Assembly: GCF_964259225.1 (NCBI RefSeq) | Contig: NZ_CAXVKN010000043.1 | DNA length: 20,203 nt | Origin: Catenibacterium mitsuoka_A | GTDB taxonomy: Bacteria; Bacillota_I; Bacilli_A; Erysipelotrichales; Coprobacillaceae | Strand: one strand, 5' to 3' | Shown: positions 7,253-14,643 of the stretch, one piece after another | Layout: each line of letters starts with the position of its first letter | Position numbering within the stretch: position 1 is the first letter of the stretch | The notes under the pieces: generated by a model | Told to the model about the DNA's origin: nothing | Databases searched by the model: none | What the model saw: the letters and a program-made list of their open reading frames with translations, nothing else | Made by a program: the position numbers and the translations under genes

Positions 7253-7714
7253 ATGAACGAATTACTAAACGAACAGACAACATTCCTAGATGTTGATGAG
7301 AAAGACAAAGATGGCATTCTCAAATTTTTCAGTCATAAAGCAAAACTGCTTGATATTACTGATGATGAAGATGCTTTATATCATGACTTTCTTGAAAGAG
7401 AAAAAGAATTCTCAACAGGATTGCAAGATGGATTTGCGATTCCACATGCAAGAACAGATAACGTTAAGAAAGTAACAGTTATGTTCTTACGAAATAAAGA
7501 TGGTATTGATTGGCAGACTCTAGATGACGAGCCAGTTAAATATATTTTCGCATTACTAGTACCTAAACAGAGTGCTGGTGACGTGCATTTGAAGATGATT
7601 TCTTCACTTGCAACAGCATTATTAGAAGATGAGTTTAAAGATACAATTATCTCATCAAATGATAAAGCTGAATTAACACGTTATATTTTAAAGATGATGG
7701 AGGAGGAAAATTAA
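7253..7714 (+). CDS. Fructose-family PTS EIIA protein
   Basis: The 153-residue cytosolic protein is an EIIA type 2 domain. GFAIPHAR carries the phosphorylated His65, which takes phosphate from HPr and passes it to EIIB. The block TVMFLRNKDGIDW and the C-terminal helices fit the fructose/mannitol EIIA family in order and length. It opens the rightward operon, with EIIB one base downstream after a GGAGGA site, and with EIIC and the GH38 mannosidase following. In E. coli MngA the A, B and C domains are one polypeptide; here they are separate genes. The sugar is inferred from the GH38 gene, since EIIA carries no substrate information. Confidence 0.9.
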   Translation: MNELLNEQTTFLDVDEKDKDGILKFFSHKAKLLDITDDEDALYHDFLEREKEFSTGLQDGFAIPHARTDNVKKVTVMFLRNKDGIDWQTLDDEPVKYIFALLVPKQSAGDVHLKMISSLATALLEDEFKDTIISSNDKAELTRYILKMMEEEN

Positions 7715-7715
7715 A

Positions 7716-8036
7716 ATGAAAGTTGTTGGTATCTCAGCTTGTCCAGCTGGTTTAGCGCATACTCCAATGGCTGCAAAAGCATTGGAAAAGGCTGGAAAGA
7801 AGATTGGTTTTGATGTCAAGATGGAACAGCAGGGTTCAATGGGGCAGGTTAATGCTATTACAAAAGAAGAAGCTCAGGCTGCTGACTTTGTATTAATTGC
7901 ATCTGATCAGCATATTGAAGGTATGGACCGTTTTGAAGGTAAACCAGTTATTCGTGTCAATATTACTACTTGTATTAAGGCACCTGAAGCAGTTTTAAAG
8001 AAATGTGCTAAAGCTGTTGAAGAAAAAAAGGGATAA
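7716..8036 (+). CDS. Fructose-family PTS EIIB protein
   Basis: The 106-residue protein has the EIIB-Fru active loop near its start: ACPAGLAHTPMAAKALE with phospho-accepting Cys9. This matches the family's CPTGIAHTxMAAxAL pattern with small changes. It takes phosphate from His65 of the EIIA and gives it to the sugar bound by EIIC. The start codon follows the EIIA stop by one base and has a GGAGGA site within the EIIA gene end, so translation is coupled. A pair of stable hairpins separates it from the EIIC gene. Confidence 0.9.
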   Translation: MKVVGISACPAGLAHTPMAAKALEKAGKKIGFDVKMEQQGSMGQVNAITKEEAQAADFVLIASDQHIEGMDRFEGKPVIRVNITTCIKAPEAVLKKCAKAVEEKKG

Positions 8037-8040
8037 AAAA

Positions 8041-8108
8041 ATTCATAGATCTATTGCGGAGACCTATGAATACATACTATATAGTGAGTACGCATTCTCA
8101 TTATATAG
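8041..8108 (+). other. Two tandem intercistronic hairpins between EIIB and EIIC
   Basis: The first stem is formed by 8041-8052 and 8060-8071 (one mismatch in 12 pairs). The second is formed by 8077-8088 and 8097-8108 (one G-T-type mismatch in 12). Neither has a T-run, so they are not ordinary terminators. They may set message stability or processing within the operon, giving different amounts of EIIB and EIIC. Confidence 0.5.
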
Positions 8109-8138
8109 CAAAAAATTTATATTGAGGAGAAAAAGTTT

Positions 8139-9239
8139 ATGAAAAAGTTTTTTAATGAAGCTAAAGGTCATATGATGACTGGTATCGGCTACATGTTACC
8201 ACTTATCATTGGTGCTTCTTTAGTTGTTGCAATTCCATTAATTATCGCATTATGTACTGGCGTACAGAGCTTAGATCCATATGCTAAGGCAACTGGATTC
8301 TATCACACTTTATGGCAGATTCAGCAAGTAGGTTGGGCTGGTATCGGTCTTGTTAATACAGTTCTAGCTGGTTTTATTGCTTACTCTATCGCTGAAAAGC
8401 CTGCTATTGGTGCTGGTTTGATCGGTGGTGCTATCGCTTCTAATTATCAGGAAGGTTTCTTAGGAGCTGTTATTGCTGGTTTCTTAGCTGGTTACACTGT
8501 AAGATGGTGCAAAAAGACATTTAACTTACCTGAATCATTCCAGTCAATGATGCCATTAGTTATTTCACCATTCTTCGCTACAGCCGTTATCGCTATTGTA
8601 ATGGGTGTTATCTTAAATACTCCATTATCAATGTTAAACACTGCATTAATTTCTTGGATTCGTACAATGACTAAATCTGGTACTAACCAAGTTCTATTAG
8701 CTATTATTTTAGGTGCTATGATTGGTTCTGATATGGATGGACCTATCAACAAAGCTGCTTGGATGGCAGGTAACGTATTAATGGCAGAAAAAATCTATCA
8801 GCCTAACGTTTATATTAACTGTGCAATTTGTATTCCACCACTAGCATATGCTATTTCTACTGCTATTAAGAGCAAATGCTATTCAGATTCTTTCAAAGAT
8901 GCTGGTAAAGGTAACTGGGTAATGGGATTTGTTGGTATCACTGAAGGTGCTATCCCATTCACATTAGTAAAAGCGTCTCGTCTAGTTCCACTTAACATGA
9001 TTGGTTGTGCATTAGGTGCTGCTGTAACATGTCTTTTAGGTGCTAAGGCTACTATTCCTCCAGTTGGTGGTATTTATGGTTTCATCACTATTGGTAGTGG
9101 ATGGGCTTATTTAGTAGGTATGCTAGTAGGTGCATTATTCATTGCATTTGTTGCTCCATTACTTGCTAACTTCAACGTTGATCCAGATGCTGCAGACGAA
9201 ACTATGACTGCAGACGACGTAGAAATTTCATTTGAATAA
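8139..9239 (+). CDS. Fructose-family PTS EIIC permease
   Basis: The 366-residue membrane protein begins with a short amphipathic leader, KKFFNEAKGHMMTGIGYMLP, typical of EIIC-Fru, and has about eight to ten hydrophobic segments. The GITEGAIPF motif at about residue 266, part of the sugar-binding site in this family, is intact, as is the GSDMDGPINKAA loop near 198. It binds the sugar outside the cell and moves it in while EIIB phosphorylates it. The ribosome site is GAGGAG. With the GH38 MngB-like enzyme next in the operon, mannosylglycerate or a related alpha-mannoside is the most probable substrate. The C-terminal tail is acidic and cytosolic. Confidence 0.9.
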   Translation: MKKFFNEAKGHMMTGIGYMLPLIIGASLVVAIPLIIALCTGVQSLDPYAKATGFYHTLWQIQQVGWAGIGLVNTVLAGFIAYSIAEKPAIGAGLIGGAIASNYQEGFLGAVIAGFLAGYTVRWCKKTFNLPESFQSMMPLVISPFFATAVIAIVMGVILNTPLSMLNTALISWIRTMTKSGTNQVLLAIILGAMIGSDMDGPINKAAWMAGNVLMAEKIYQPNVYINCAICIPPLAYAISTAIKSKCYSDSFKDAGKGNWVMGFVGITEGAIPFTLVKASRLVPLNMIGCALGAAVTCLLGAKATIPPVGGIYGFITIGSGWAYLVGMLVGALFIAFVAPLLANFNVDPDAADETMTADDVEISFE

Positions 9240-9244
9240 AATTT

Positions 9245-9273
9245 AATAAAGAAGGCATTGCCTTCTTTATTTT
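9245..9273 (+). terminator. Hairpin between EIIC and the mannosidase gene, likely partial terminator
   Basis: AATAAAGAAGGCA (9245-9257) and TGCCTTCTTTATT (9259-9271) are perfect arms, followed by T-rich DNA and at once by the AAGGAGA ribosome site of the mannosidase. I see no new promoter after it, so it probably reduces rather than stops read-through. Confidence 0.6.
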
Positions 9274-9288
9274 GTTAAGGAGAAGATT

Positions 9289-12009
9289 ATGGCAAAGAAA
9301 ATTCATATTGTTCCACATTTTCATTGGGACCGTGAATGGTATTTCACAACATCACGTTCAAAAATATATTTAATGAAGGATTTAGGAGATGTACTAAATA
9401 CGTTAGAAAAAGATCCTGAATTCAAGTACTTTATGTTAGATGCACAAGGTTCATTGTTAGATGACTATATTAAATGGAGACCAGAAGATGAGGCAAGAAT
9501 CAAAAGATTAGTACAGGCTCACCGATTAGTTATTGGTCCTTGGTATACACAGAGTGATTTAATGGTTATTTCTGCTGAATCAATTGTTCGTAATATGTAC
9601 TATGGTATGAAAACATGCCTTAAATATGGCCCATATATGAATGTAGGTTATGTACCAGATTCATTTGGTATGGCTGGAAATATGCCTCAGATTTATAATG
9701 CATTTGGAATTAAAGATACATTATTCTGGCGCGGGGTAACTAATGATATGGTCAAACATACAGACTATAACTGGCGTGGACATGATGGAAGTACAGTATT
9801 TGTAACTCAGATTCCTCATGGATACTATATCGGTGGTAATATTCCTGAAGATGATGAAGATGCTAAGAAATTCTGGAAAAATGAGTGTTTAATCAAAGCT
9901 GGAACTGGTGCAACAGACAATATTTATTTTCCAAATGGCTTCGATCAGGCTCCTATTAGAAGAAATCTTGTTGAATTAGTAAAAAAACAGCAGGAAGCTG
10001 ATCCAGAAAATACTTATGTTATTAGCTGTATTGAAGATTATATTAAAGATGTAAAAGCTGCACATCCTGAATTAGAAGAAGTAGAAGGAGAATTGATTTT
10101 AGGTAAACACAGTCGTGTACATAAATCTATTTTCTCATCTCGTTCTGATTTAAAGGCTTTAAATACTAAGCTTCAGAATTATGTAACTCATGTTTTAGAA
10201 CCTTTAATGACAATGTCATATTCTTTAGGTAATGAGTATCCACATGGCCCAATGGAAACTATCTGGAAACTATTATTTGAAAATGCAGCACATGATTCAA
10301 TTGGTTCATGTATTTCAGATACTGCCAATGAAGATGTTTATATGCGTTATAAACAGGTAAGAGATATTGCAGATGCTTTAGTAGAATTACATACAAGACT
10401 TATTGCTACTAGTATTAAAAATAATGCTGATATGACTATTACATTGTTCAATACTTTACCATTTGTCAGAGATGAAGTTGTAACAGCAAAAGTTTATCTT
10501 CCGGGTACAGATTTTGCTTTAAAAGATAATAATGGCAATGATGTTAATTATACAATTTTAGAATCAAAAGATTTAACTGATTATGTTTTATCTCAAACAA
10601 TTAAGTTAAATCCAAGCAAGAAGGTTTATACACCTGAAAGTGTTATTGAAGCAACTATTGCAATAGAAGCTAAAAATCTTCCAGCAATGGGATATGTTCA
10701 ATATACTTTAGATTTCTCTCATTCTTCTAAGAAGGAATTAAAAAAATCTACAACAGTAGAAAATGAATTCTATTCTATTCATTTAGAAGAAGATGGAACT
10801 CTTACTATTGTTGATAAAACAAATAATCATGTTTATAAGAATCAGGCAGTATTTGAAGAAAATGGTGATGGAGGAGATTCTTTCAACTATTCACCAGCAC
10901 ATCAGGATTTAGTGACATATTCAAAAGATCATTTAGTAGATAGTAGTATTCAGGCATCTGAATTATATGCTACATTAAATGCAGAATATAAATTATCAAT
11001 TCCAAGTAATCTTGACGAACGTGCATTAGGTAAACGTTCAATTGAACTTCCAGTTAAGATGTCTATATCATTAAGAAAAGGCTCATCTGTTATTGATTTT
11101 GATGTACATGTAGATAATGTTGGTAAATCACATCGTCTTTGTGTTGTATTTGATGCTGATCTTGTTTCAAAAGTAAATATTGCAGATGAACAGTTTGGTG
11201 CTATTGAAAGAGAAAATGTTCATGAAAAAGAAATGGCTCTTTATAATGCAGCGTTAGAAAGATCAAAAACAGTAAAAGAAGAAGTGAATAACGACTTACC
11301 AGTCAACTTCCAGCAGAGTAATACTACATGGCAAGAACCACCTATCTCTATTGAACCTACACAGAGCTTTGTAAGCTTAAGTAATAGTGAAAGAGGAATA
11401 GCATTAATTCCTCAGGGTGTACGTGAATATGAAGTTATTGATGATCATGCAATCCGTTTAACACTATTTAGAACTTACTCATTTATGGGTAAAGAAAATC
11501 TTATCTATCGTCCAGGACGTGCGAGCGGAGAACGTATTATTGAAACACGTGATGCTGAATTACAGAAACCACTTGATTTCTCATTTGGTTTCACAACTTT
11601 TGCAGGTGATTTCAATAGTGCACATATCGCAAATACAGCAAAAGCATACAATACTCCAGTTGTTGCAAGAGAGTATTCAGAATTCTTAAATGGTAGATTA
11701 ATCTTCTCTGAACCTGAAGTAGAAGGTACAAAAGAAGATAGTTATTCATTATTCTCTACAGAGAATAAACTTGTAGTAAGTGCAATTAAGAAAGCTGAAG
11801 ATAAAGACGGATATATTATCAGACTTTATAATGGACAGTTCCATGAAGAAGAAAATGATACTTTAGTATTTACTAAAAATATTAAGAAAGCATGTTATGT
11901 AGATTTAAAAGAAGAGTATGCGGATAGTATTGAAGTAGTAGATAATACTATTCAAGTTAAGCCACTTACACATTGTAAGTTCACAACAATTTATGTAGAA
12001 ACAGAATAA
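9289..12009 (+). CDS. mngB: GH38 alpha-mannosidase, MngB-like mannosylglycerate hydrolase
   Basis: The 906-residue protein matches E. coli MngB closely in its first 130 residues: HWDREWYFTT, IGPWYTQSD, SAESIVRNMYYGM and YVPDSFGMAGNMPQIYNAFG. GH38 zinc ligands and nucleophile are present: His12 and Asp14 in PHFHWDREW, Asp124 in VPDSFG, and His335 in AAHDSIGS. The rest is the family's middle helical part and beta-sandwich C-terminal domains. There is no signal peptide, so it is cytosolic and acts on PTS-delivered phosphorylated substrate; MngB cleaves mannosyl-D-glycerate 6-phosphate to mannose 6-phosphate and glycerate. Other GH38 enzymes of Firmicutes act on N-glycan mannose, so a different small alpha-mannoside is possible. 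It is the last gene before a strong terminator. Confidence 0.9.
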   Translation: MAKKIHIVPHFHWDREWYFTTSRSKIYLMKDLGDVLNTLEKDPEFKYFMLDAQGSLLDDYIKWRPEDEARIKRLVQAHRLVIGPWYTQSDLMVISAESIVRNMYYGMKTCLKYGPYMNVGYVPDSFGMAGNMPQIYNAFGIKDTLFWRGVTNDMVKHTDYNWRGHDGSTVFVTQIPHGYYIGGNIPEDDEDAKKFWKNECLIKAGTGATDNIYFPNGFDQAPIRRNLVELVKKQQEADPENTYVISCIEDYIKDVKAAHPELEEVEGELILGKHSRVHKSIFSSRSDLKALNTKLQNYVTHVLEPLMTMSYSLGNEYPHGPMETIWKLLFENAAHDSIGSCISDTANEDVYMRYKQVRDIADALVELHTRLIATSIKNNADMTITLFNTLPFVRDEVVTAKVYLPGTDFALKDNNGNDVNYTILESKDLTDYVLSQTIKLNPSKKVYTPESVIEATIAIEAKNLPAMGYVQYTLDFSHSSKKELKKSTTVENEFYSIHLEEDGTLTIVDKTNNHVYKNQAVFEENGDGGDSFNYSPAHQDLVTYSKDHLVDSSIQASELYATLNAEYKLSIPSNLDERALGKRSIELPVKMSISLRKGSSVIDFDVHVDNVGKSHRLCVVFDADLVSKVNIADEQFGAIERENVHEKEMALYNAALERSKTVKEEVNNDLPVNFQQSNTTWQEPPISIEPTQSFVSLSNSERGIALIPQGVREYEVIDDHAIRLTLFRTYSFMGKENLIYRPGRASGERIIETRDAELQKPLDFSFGFTTFAGDFNSAHIANTAKAYNTPVVAREYSEFLNGRLIFSEPEVEGTKEDSYSLFSTENKLVVSAIKKAEDKDGYIIRLYNGQFHEEENDTLVFTKNIKKACYVDLKEEYADSIEVVDNTIQVKPLTHCKFTTIYVETE

Positions 12010-12047
12010 AGATAGAAACCCAGGGATATTAAATTCTTGGTAGGATG

Positions 12048-12074
12048 AGAACGGTTTTGAACCGTTCTTTTTTT
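12048..12074 (+). terminator. Intrinsic terminator of the PTS/mannosidase operon
   Basis: AGAACGGTT (12048-12056) pairs with AACCGTTCT (12060-12068) around a 3-base loop, followed by seven T's. Confidence 0.9.
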
Positions 12075-12131
12075 ATTGGAATAAAGCGGTAAAAATAAGA
12101 TTTTATGTCAATGTGGAAGGGGATTCATGTT

Positions 12132-12153
12132 ACTTCCGTGTTAATAGGGAAGT
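12132..12153. promoter_or_regulatory. Activator box 3 (second PRD operon)
   Basis: ACTTCC (12132-12137) and GGAAGT (12148-12153) are exact inverted arms around 10 bases, ending 8 bp upstream of the -35 at 12162. Arms, spacing and distance match boxes 1 and 2 at the mannoside locus. A degenerate upstream copy may lie at 12099-12120, where only the right arm is well kept. Confidence 0.6.
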
Positions 12154-12161
12154 TTATGTAT

Positions 12162-12191
12162 TTGATAAAGTTCTTGGCTAGGTGATATGAT
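12162..12191 (+). promoter_or_regulatory. Promoter of the gat-like operon
   Basis: TTGATA (12162-12167) and TATGAT (12186-12191) are separated by 18 bp. The regulator start is 42 bases downstream. No other promoter is evident before the terminator at 18021. Confidence 0.55.
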
Positions 12192-12233
12192 GAATTCGGA
12201 AAGAAAAACAAGTTAACTTATGGGGTGAAAGAA

Positions 12234-14162
12234 ATGAACAGTCGACAAATTAAATTTTTAAAACTCTTGCAACAGCAAAGTGAATACAAACCCGCTTCTT
12301 TCTTTGCTAAGTGGTTATCAGTTTCAACCAAAACCATTTATAGCGATGTAAATGTCTTATATGACATTTTGAAGAGCAATGGTATTACATTAGACTCTTC
12401 ACCACGTATTGGCATTAAAGTCAATGGGAGTAGTGCTCAGTTGAACGCTATTATCGAAGAAATGGATACAAGCGATAAGATTGATATATTTGCACCCGCA
12501 ATACGTAGATTGAATATTATCAAAATGATAGTTTTAGAAGATCAGACATTAAATTTAGATGACTTATCAGATAAATATCTTGTAAGTAAGACTTCTATCT
12601 ATCAGGATCTTGTTACTATTAATAACGTGTTTGAGGCACATGATGTAAGACTTCAGGTGACTAATCACGGTATTGTGTTAGAAGGTCGAGAAAATGATAT
12701 TCAGATAGCTTTAAAGGAATATATATTTGATGGAGATTGCGATGGTTCTTTATTGGATTTAAAGCAGTTCTTAACTACTGTATTTAATAAGGAAGATATT
12801 GATGAGATATTTAATCTATTATTAGATGATTATGATGAACTGACTCATGACGTATCAATTTATTATATTAAATCGATTATTGTCACTCTCTTAATTCAGT
12901 TAGCTAGATTAAGAATTAATCATCATTTAGAGTCAGAAGATACTTTCTTATTCAATAATATCCAGTATATGGAAACTTATATAGTAGCAAACAGTATTGT
13001 TGAAATATTGAAGCAATATGCAGATGTTGAATTTAATAACACTGATGTTGAATATTTATGCAGACAATTATTTGCTCATCGCATAACAAATAATCTTAAG
13101 AGTAATAGCAAGAATTATTCTGATATTGTGAATGAGATTATTAAAGTGATGTCTAAGATAGAAAAAGTTGATTTGACACAGGACGAACACTTATACAAAT
13201 CTCTTGTATATCATGTCCCAGCAATGATTGTGAGATTACAGAAGGGAATCCAGATTATTAATCCCTTATTAGATAGCATTAAAAGACAATACTCTGAACT
13301 ATTCAGCATAGTTTGGTATGCATTGTCAATTATAGAAACAACATATGATGTGTCTTTAAATGATCATGAAGTATCATTGATGCTCATACATTTTCAGATA
13401 GCTCTAGATAAGATATCTAAAGCAAACAACATTCTTATAGTATGTCCATATGGAGTCTCTTCATCTCAACTAATCATGAGTAAAGTGAAACAATTATTGC
13501 CATCTAAAGACAATATTGAATTAGCTAAGGTAGATACCTTATATACAACAGATTTATCTAATGTTAGTTTAATTATCACATCAACTGAATTAAAGAATAT
13601 AGATGTTCCTTATGTTAAAGTGACACCTCTTGTTACAAATGAAGATTACAAGAATATCATGGATGCTTATGCTAAACATATTCTATTTAAAGAAGAAATC
13701 ATGAAACAGTTAGCAGACTTCCAGGCACCTTATTTAAGTAGATTTATTAAACCAAGTTTAATAAGAGTTAAAGAAGAATACCAGACAAAAGAAGAATGCT
13801 TAAATGCAATGATAGATATTCTTGAAGAAAAAGATTATGTAACAGATAAATTTAGAGAATCTATCCATAACCGAGAAAAAGTAGGTGTTACCTGTATGGA
13901 TAGTGGTGTAGCTCTTCCACATGCAGAACCTTCAACAATTAAGACATCATGCGTTTCCATCCAAACACTTAAGACTCCAATCAACTGGGGTGGAAATATG
14001 GTGAGCTTAATTATTATGGTTTGCTTGAATGAAGAGGAAGTAGGAATGTTTAAGTCAGTCATTCAGGAATTATATTCAATTATTGTGAAGAAGGAATATA
14101 TCAATCAGATTGTTAAATTGGATTCTGTAGATTCGATAATCAGATTATTTTATAAGAAGTAA
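12234..14162 (+). CDS. PRD-type transcriptional activator with EIIB and EIIA domains, for the gat-like operon
   Basis: The 642-residue protein has two HTH regions (18-45 and 105-135), PRD1 (about 185-290), PRD2 (297-395), an EIIB-like domain with VCPYGVSSS (Cys404), and an EIIA type 2 domain with GVALPHAEP (His563). PRD2 keeps both histidines (His327, His386). PRD1 appears to have lost both: the second position reads Gln in YLCRQLFAH (Gln278), and no His occurs in the first helix block. The ATG at 12234 is 6 bases after GGGGTG; an in-frame GTG at 12225 has no site. It precedes gatA by 13 bases in the same direction, so it is autoregulated as the first gene of the operon it controls. It is a distant paralogue of the regulator at 5136-7055. 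Confidence 0.9.
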   Translation: MNSRQIKFLKLLQQQSEYKPASFFAKWLSVSTKTIYSDVNVLYDILKSNGITLDSSPRIGIKVNGSSAQLNAIIEEMDTSDKIDIFAPAIRRLNIIKMIVLEDQTLNLDDLSDKYLVSKTSIYQDLVTINNVFEAHDVRLQVTNHGIVLEGRENDIQIALKEYIFDGDCDGSLLDLKQFLTTVFNKEDIDEIFNLLLDDYDELTHDVSIYYIKSIIVTLLIQLARLRINHHLESEDTFLFNNIQYMETYIVANSIVEILKQYADVEFNNTDVEYLCRQLFAHRITNNLKSNSKNYSDIVNEIIKVMSKIEKVDLTQDEHLYKSLVYHVPAMIVRLQKGIQIINPLLDSIKRQYSELFSIVWYALSIIETTYDVSLNDHEVSLMLIHFQIALDKISKANNILIVCPYGVSSSQLIMSKVKQLLPSKDNIELAKVDTLYTTDLSNVSLIITSTELKNIDVPYVKVTPLVTNEDYKNIMDAYAKHILFKEEIMKQLADFQAPYLSRFIKPSLIRVKEEYQTKEECLNAMIDILEEKDYVTDKFRESIHNREKVGVTCMDSGVALPHAEPSTIKTSCVSIQTLKTPINWGGNMVSLIIMVCLNEEEVGMFKSVIQELYSIIVKKEYINQIVKLDSVDSIIRLFYKK

Positions 14163-14175
14163 AAGAGGAATTATT

Positions 14176-14631
14176 ATGTATTTTGATAAGAAGTTATGTA
14201 TGTTTCAGCAGAAATTTGAAAATCAAAATGAACTGTTTGAAGCTATGTTTAATAAAATGTACGAAGCTGGAGTAGTAAAAGAAGACTACCTTGCTGCTGT
14301 TAAGGAACGTGAAGAAAACTATCCTACAGGATTATTAGTAGGAAACACTGGATTTGCAATTCCTCATACAGATTCTAGTAAGGTGAATTATTCTCAGATT
14401 TGTTTTGCATCTTTAAATAAACCTGTAGAGTTTGCCAATATGGGGGATAAGAATGACATCGTTAAAGTGGAATTAGTATTCATGTTAGCAATGAGTCAGC
14501 CTCATGAACAAGTACAGACTTTACAGAACTTAATTGCATTATTCCAGGATGAAGAAGCAATTAAAAAGTTAAAAGAATGTAACAATGAAGAAGATTTTAT
14601 TAACATTTTAAATGAAAAGGAAATTTATTAA
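14176..14631 (+). CDS. gatA: Galactitol-type PTS EIIA protein
   Basis: The 151-residue cytosolic EIIA type 2 protein has the phosphorylated His64 in GFAIPHTDS and the family block YPTGLLVGNTGFAIPHTD, which distinguishes GatA-like proteins. The C-terminal half, ELVFMLAMSQPHEQVQTLQNLIALFQ, also fits. It receives phosphate from HPr and passes it to the EIIB encoded two genes later. The ribosome site is AGAGGA. Genes of this EIIA type serve galactitol, other polyols and several uncharacterised sugars, so the name denotes family rather than substrate. Confidence 0.88.
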   Translation: MYFDKKLCMFQQKFENQNELFEAMFNKMYEAGVVKEDYLAAVKEREENYPTGLLVGNTGFAIPHTDSSKVNYSQICFASLNKPVEFANMGDKNDIVKVELVFMLAMSQPHEQVQTLQNLIALFQDEEAIKKLKECNNEEDFINILNEKEIY

Positions 14632-14643
14632 GAGGAGTTAGTT

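Noticed and set aside
8492..8752. Leftward open frame inside the EIIC gene
   Set aside because: It is antisense to a clear membrane permease with intact GITEGAIPF motif and has no ribosome site.
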